Shown piece by piece: positions 4,591-7,858 of a DNA stretch of 7,858 bases; the first letter of the stretch is position 1; each line of letters starts with the position of its first letter. The translations under genes and the position numbers were made by a program. The notes under the pieces are model-generated. The model made no database searches, was not told where the DNA came from, and saw only the letters and a list, made by a program, of their open reading frames with translations. The stretch comes from Methyloceanibacter sp. GTDB lineage: Bacteria; Pseudomonadota; Alphaproteobacteria; Rhizobiales; Methyloligellaceae. The stretch covers positions 1-7,858 of the forward strand of contig JAENXG010000112.1 in the NCBI GenBank assembly GCA_016649675.1, written 5' to 3'.

Positions 4591-4992
4591 ATGAAAGCAG
4601 TTATCATAACAGCCCTAGGATTGATGCTCAGTTCAGGATCGGCGTACGCCGCCGACCAGTCCCCAACTCAAGGCCAATCACCGAGTGGACCAACCTCCGG
4701 ACATCCCGCCATGCTCACTGACACGGAGTGCAATGGGGTATGGATGGATGCCGTGGGCGGTGGTGACGTGCTCACGGCAGATAAGGCGGCTGGCTACATC
4801 TCAGATTTTAAGCAAGCGGACGCAAATCAAGACGGCAAGATTTCACAAACCGAGTTCAAGGAGGCCTGCAAGAAAGGCTTGGTCAAGCCCGAGCATGCGG
4901 AATCAGCCAAGATGGGTAAGGATGTAGGCAGCCATCCCGGTGGCGTCGGCGAAGCTCCATCCGTTCCGTCAGGCAAGATGCAGGGCCAATAG
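4591..4992 (+). CDS. Exported EF-hand (Ca-binding) protein
   Basis: The start ATG 4591 is chosen over the ATG at 4585 because AGGAGG (4578-4583) then has a normal 7-nt spacing; an in-frame upstream extension (to 4525) has no ribosome site. The 133-residue product begins with a signal peptide (MKAVIITALGLMLSSGSAYA, cleavage near residue 20-21). After a Ser/Pro/Gln-rich stretch comes one canonical EF-hand loop at residues 77-88, DANQDGKISQTE, with D77, N79, D81, K83 (backbone), S85 and E88 in the six coordinating positions. The preceding segment (residues 45-72) may be a degenerate partner hand. C48 and C93 could pair. The tail (about 110-133) is Gly/Pro-rich. It would be a periplasmic calcium-binding protein; partner and role are unknown. 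A FixK/FNR box lies upstream. The gene stands alone and no clear terminator follows. Confidence 0.85.
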   Translation: MKAVIITALGLMLSSGSAYAADQSPTQGQSPSGPTSGHPAMLTDTECNGVWMDAVGGGDVLTADKAAGYISDFKQADANQDGKISQTEFKEACKKGLVKPEHAESAKMGKDVGSHPGGVGEAPSVPSGKMQGQ

Positions 4993-5338
4993 ACTCACAA
5001 ATTTGGCCGCAGTTCACCTTCGCGCGCCAGTCAGTAGAACACTGCACGCCGAGGCGCATCGTGACTTTCGTGCGGATGAGAGCATGATGTGCCTCGTCGC
5101 GACTTTTCGTGCGGACCTTCAGTTTCGCGACGAGCTTAGTGATGGATCTAAGCCAACTGATCCAATCAGACACTTCAATCGAGCGTACCGGCTGGTCCTT
5201 ATGGCTGTCATGTCATTCATTCGTGCATCACCTCGCCGTGGGTCTCCAGCGCGTTCTCAAGAGTTCGGATATTAGTCCGCGTTGAGCTTAGGCAGCTTGC
5301 GCAGGAACGCCAGGACGTCGCGAAAGGTTGCTGTTTTA
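4993..5338. other. Spacer between convergent genes, with repeats
   Basis: No intact gene is supported. CTCGTCGCGA (5093-5102) and TCGCGACGAG (5125-5134) form a perfect 10-bp inverted repeat with a 22-nt loop, possibly a two-way terminator although there is no T tract. TCGTGACTTTCGTGCGGA (5059-5076) recurs with two changes at 5097-5115 as an imperfect direct repeat that overlaps the left arm. The right end carries a cytochrome-like tail (5272-5340). Confidence 0.5.
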
Positions 5339-5340
5339 TT
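5272..5340 (-). pseudogene. Possible C-terminal remnant of a cytochrome c
   Basis: Directly past the reductase stop, in a different minus-strand frame, 22 residues read NKTATFRDVLAFLRKLPKLN and end in TAA at 5272-5274. The V.AFL..LP.L pattern is the usual final helix of small c-type cytochromes, seen in related form in the peroxidase of this window (ITAFLKSL). No heme motif is found upstream in this frame, which runs into the reductase gene. It may mark where the reductase gene joined the 3' end of an older cytochrome gene. It is short and could be chance. Confidence 0.35.
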
Positions 5341-6829
5341 ACCGTAAGCTGAACGCAACAATGCCGAGCAACAAGACGATAAAGATGAGAAGAGCCTCTC
5401 TCCGTCGTGCCCGGTCTATATGGCCCTTGCCTGCCGCGTAATCGAAGCGCTCATAGTGGATGGTGTCAGCCAGCACGCCCTGAGCCAAGAGCGCATCGGT
5501 TACAATTTCCATCATGACTGCGGGGCCGCACACCAGGCACGTAACGTCCTTAGACTGTGTCCCCCTCAACGATCGTGACACGTGCATATGGCCGATAGGC
5601 CCGACTGAGCATCCAGAACCTTCCACGTCTTCTTCCACAACACACTGGATTGAGAGATCAAGCCTTGATTGCAGTTCCCGCAACCGTTCGAGGCCAGCCA
5701 AAGCAGAAGGACTTCGGGCCGCGTAAAGAAGACGAAATGATCTCGCGTCCGCATTGGCGGCCGCCTCCTCCAACATCCCAAGCAGCGGGGCGATGCCGAC
5801 GCCGCCGGCGACCATGATCACGGGCTCTTTGCCTTTTGGAAGAACAAAGCTTCCATGAGGCCCATCGACTGCTACGCGGGTTCCAGGCTCAATTTGCCCG
5901 AACCCACTGGTGCAATCGCCGGCCTCACGTATGACCAAGCGAAGCCTTGGCAAGTCGGTGGGGGAAGAGGCAATCGAGAATGGATGATCGTGGAACGGAG
6001 GTCGGTGGGGCGCGAGCGTCATCCAGATGAACTGTCCCGCTCGAAAGCGGAGGCGCGTCGTCTCGGGACCATGCAGCATCATTTCCCAGATGCGCTCACC
6101 AAGAGGTCTGACACGCTCCACGCGCCAATCCTCTCGCCACATGCGCCAAGGACGCACGATATAGACTAATCCAATCGCGACCAAAGCCACTGTCGCGAAG
6201 AAGAACCAGAGCAGCCGCAACGGCTGCTCAGCACTGTAGTTTCCCACGACGAAGAGGTGATCTAGCGCCAATGCCGTCACCGCAATGGCGAACATCCCAT
6301 GCGATACTCTCCAATATTCGTATCGCATGAAGGGCCGGGACCGGAATGTGGCGAGGGCGACCATGACGATCAGCCCCGCCATAGCGACAACCCCTGTCCT
6401 GAGGCGTTCGCTTAAAAGCATCCCCGTCAGGTGGTTTAGCGCCGCCCTTGGATTGCTTAAGAAGCTGGTGGCCGAATAGCTCAACGGGTGGAGTAGCACG
6501 AAACCCAGCAGGAAATACGCAGCAACACGATGAAAGCCCATCGTGCGATCAATGCCAATCCGGCCGGAAAGGGTTTCATAGCGGCCTGAACTCAAAAATT
6601 GCAGGAAGAGAAGAGCAGCGCCCGTAAGCCCAAAGGCGGTGCCGAGCTCGTTTAGCGGGCTGGCCGGCCTCATCTTGCTCATCATCGCGGCGATCATTGG
6701 CAGGCTCGCGGCGGTGACGTAAAGAATAGAAAGTACTTTGCCAGACAGTCCTGGTAAGCGCGTCAGCCCTCGATCTTGGTCTAGCCTGCTCAATCGTTCT
6801 GTACTCGAGTGTGGCCCTGTGTTGTTCAA
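5339..6829 (-). CDS. Ferric-reductase-like transmembrane flavocytochrome (FAD/NAD(P)H oxidoreductase)
   Basis: The 496-residue product combines an N-terminal heme membrane domain with a C-terminal FAD/NAD(P)H module, the architecture of ferric reductase/NADPH-oxidase-like proteins that move electrons from cytosolic NAD(P)H across the membrane. About six helices lie within residues 31-226. Two of them carry the paired heme ligands, H100/H114 and H177/H191, spaced 14 apart as the bis-heme core requires. The FAD motif HPFSIASSP is at 282-290, the pyridine-nucleotide motif GGVGIAPLLGML at 342-353, and CGPAVMM at 434-440. An extra hydrophobic helix (479-494) closes the protein, which is unusual. 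TTG 6827-6829 is assumed as start; no in-frame ATG or clear ribosome site supports it, so the true start may be a few codons away. The gene starts 34 bp after the avidin-like gene, probably in one operon. The acceptor (iron, oxygen or a heme protein) is unknown. Confidence 0.9.
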   Translation of the reverse strand: MNNTGPHSSTERLSRLDQDRGLTRLPGLSGKVLSILYVTAASLPMIAAMMSKMRPASPLNELGTAFGLTGAALLFLQFLSSGRYETLSGRIGIDRTMGFHRVAAYFLLGFVLLHPLSYSATSFLSNPRAALNHLTGMLLSERLRTGVVAMAGLIVMVALATFRSRPFMRYEYWRVSHGMFAIAVTALALDHLFVVGNYSAEQPLRLLWFFFATVALVAIGLVYIVRPWRMWREDWRVERVRPLGERIWEMMLHGPETTRLRFRAGQFIWMTLAPHRPPFHDHPFSIASSPTDLPRLRLVIREAGDCTSGFGQIEPGTRVAVDGPHGSFVLPKGKEPVIMVAGGVGIAPLLGMLEEAAANADARSFRLLYAARSPSALAGLERLRELQSRLDLSIQCVVEEDVEGSGCSVGPIGHMHVSRSLRGTQSKDVTCLVCGPAVMMEIVTDALLAQGVLADTIHYERFDYAAGKGHIDRARRREALLIFIVLLLGIVAFSLR

Positions 6830-6863
6830 GCGATCTAGCTGGGCACCGCTGCGCCCTTTCGCT

Positions 6864-7274
6864 TTAAAAATGACCCCAAGTCCAGACTTCGCGTCGGAAA
6901 AAATCCGACCCAGATCTAACGCCGCCCCAGATCACGTCCGGCTCCTTCTCTTCCGATACGTCAACAGCTGCCACAAAACAGGTGTGGATCATCTCCGGCT
7001 CCTGACCCTCCTTGGCGTACTGGCCCGCCCAAGAGGTGAGAGTGCCAAATTTGCCGAAGTTCACGGTAAATGAGATGAGATCGCCGGTCGCGAAGCCGGT
7101 TAGGTAGAACAAGTCTTGGTCGTTCGGCGATGAGACCTTAGTTTTATAGGTTCCCTTGACGATTGAGCCATCGACGATGAGGTCCATCTCGGAACCTCTC
7201 TGGTTGTACCATTTGCCGGAGAAGTCCACGCTGGGCGGTGGACTCGATACTGTCGCACTCATGGGCGCTGCCAT
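6864..7274 (-). CDS. Avidin/streptavidin-family biotin-binding-like protein, no signal peptide
   Basis: ATG 7272-7274 is chosen because GAGGGAG stands just upstream; a longer frame from TTG 7361 lacks such a site. The 136-residue product matches the avidin beta barrel in order: FSGKWYNQRGS (18-28; N24 and S28 equal streptavidin N23 and S27), GTYKT (41-45; Y43 conserved), LTGF (58-61), ISFTVNF (67-73), TLTSWAGQY (78-86; T80 and W82 equal T90 and W92) and IWGGVRSGSDFF (115-126; W116 and D124 equal W120 and D128). Streptavidin W79 and W108 appear as F73 and F100; the former also holds in bradavidin as I recall it. Biotin binding is therefore likely but may be weaker. Known avidins are exported, yet no signal peptide is visible with either start. 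It lies 143 bp after the peroxidase and 34 bp before the flavocytochrome, same strand. Its role there is unknown. Confidence 0.85.
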   Translation of the reverse strand: MAAPMSATVSSPPPSVDFSGKWYNQRGSEMDLIVDGSIVKGTYKTKVSSPNDQDLFYLTGFATGDLISFTVNFGKFGTLTSWAGQYAKEGQEPEMIHTCFVAAVDVSEEKEPDVIWGGVRSGSDFFRREVWTWGHF

Positions 7275-7417
7275 TTTCTCCCTCGTTCTGTCGGCGCTAC
7301 GTGCTTTGGGTGTGCGTGCATCATTGCCTGTCTCAGGGGGAAGGTTGAGCGGCTTCTCCAAAAAGCCCTTCAGCGACGCTTAATGGACACGCTGCCAATC
7401 GCTTTTAGCATCGAGCA

Positions 7418-7858
7418 CTATGGCTGTGGCGTCGGTGTCGTCGCCACGCTCGGCGGCATAATTGGGTAGGTGACTTGCGGCTGGTCTCCTGTCAACGATT
7501 TCAGAAACGCAGTTATTTTCGCGACCTGATCATCGTTGAGCGACTTGCCAAGCTGGTCAGTGGCCATGATACCGACGGCCTGTTTCAAGTCCCACACTTG
7601 ACCCGAGTGGAAATAAGGCGGCGTTAGCTCGATATTGCGCAACGGCGGCACGCGGAACACGTACTCGTCGCTCACGGTCTTCGTCACCGCGAACCTGCCC
7701 TTGTCATTGGGGGGCAGGATATCAGCTCCGGGCCTCTCGATGACCCCAAATGGGGCGTACATCTGACCACCGACATTGATACCCGAATGACAAGCAGCAC
7801 AGCCCGTGTCGATGAAAAGCCTCAAGCCTTCTTTTTGCTCGGCCGAAAGCGCGTTTGC
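7418..7858 (-). CDS. Di-heme cytochrome c peroxidase (CcpA/MauG family), C-terminal part
   Basis: Only the last 146 residues are present; the frame runs open off the right edge, so the N-terminal heme domain and signal peptide lie outside. The visible part is the C-terminal heme domain: CAACH (7787-7801) binds the high-potential heme, and the following GGQMYAPFGV holds the Met ligand. VFRVPPLRNIELTPPYFHSG is the signature of the family, and the last helix is ITAFLKSLTG, followed by the usual QPQVTYPI..PP and a short Pro/Thr tail. The enzyme reduces hydrogen peroxide in the periplasm with electrons from cytochromes c; MauG-type members instead oxidise proteins. Without the N-terminal half the two cannot be told apart. 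It is the first gene of a probable operon with the avidin-like protein and the flavocytochrome. Confidence 0.9.
   Translation of the reverse strand, partial: ANALSAEQKEGLRLFIDTGCAACHSGINVGGQMYAPFGVIERPGADILPPNDKGRFAVTKTVSDEYVFRVPPLRNIELTPPYFHSGQVWDLKQAVGIMATDQLGKSLNDDQVAKITAFLKSLTGDQPQVTYPIMPPSVATTPTPQP

Noticed and set aside
4883..5173. 96-codon minus-strand open frame opposite the EF-hand gene end
   Set aside because: No ribosome site or motif; it spans the repeats of the convergent spacer.
5648..5659. TTGA-N4-TCAA (TTGAGAGATCAA), considered as a fourth FNR-like site
   Set aside because: The spacing is wrong (4 instead of 6) and it lies inside the reductase coding sequence.

Overview
The window looks like an accessory stretch of an alphaproteobacterial chromosome, most likely a Bradyrhizobium relative (Nitrobacteraceae). 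This is inferred from the GC-rich codon use, the style of the small exported proteins, FixK/FNR-type boxes of the TTGA-N6-TCAA form, and a bradavidin-like avidin. No rRNA, tRNA, CRISPR array or intact insertion sequence was seen.

Layout. Positions 1-565 hold palindromes, a decayed phage-terminase-like HTH fragment on the minus strand, and a FixK/FNR box. Positions 566-1179 hold two small plus-strand genes: an exported protein whose 3' end looks frameshifted, and a 52-aa single-span membrane protein. Positions 1305-1672 are a frameshifted minus-strand gene remnant. Positions 1777-2156 hold a His-rich exported mini-protein (minus) with a strong terminator and its own upstream FixK/FNR box. Positions 2423-3058 encode an exported c-type cytochrome (minus), followed upstream by a cluster of hairpins (3133-3358). 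Positions 3363-3749 encode a small exported protein (minus) with AT-rich tandem repeats behind it. Positions 3918-4500 are mostly non-coding, with a small gene remnant and a terminator. A third FixK/FNR box precedes an exported EF-hand protein (4591-4992, plus). Positions 4993-5338 are a spacer with inverted and direct repeats and what looks like a cytochrome c tail. Positions 5339-7858 carry three co-directional minus-strand genes, in transcription order: a di-heme cytochrome c peroxidase (5' end outside the window), an avidin-family protein, and a ferric-reductase-like flavocytochrome.

How the parts may work together. The theme is redox and the cell envelope: two c-type cytochromes, a heme/flavin transmembrane reductase, and several tiny exported proteins, one His-rich and one Ca-binding. 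Three perfect TTGA-N6-TCAA boxes lie upstream of three of the small exported-protein genes, which suggests a shared low-oxygen regulon. The most unusual element is an avidin fold protein without a visible signal peptide, set between a peroxidase and a membrane flavocytochrome. The many broken gene pieces suggest a region that gains and loses genes.
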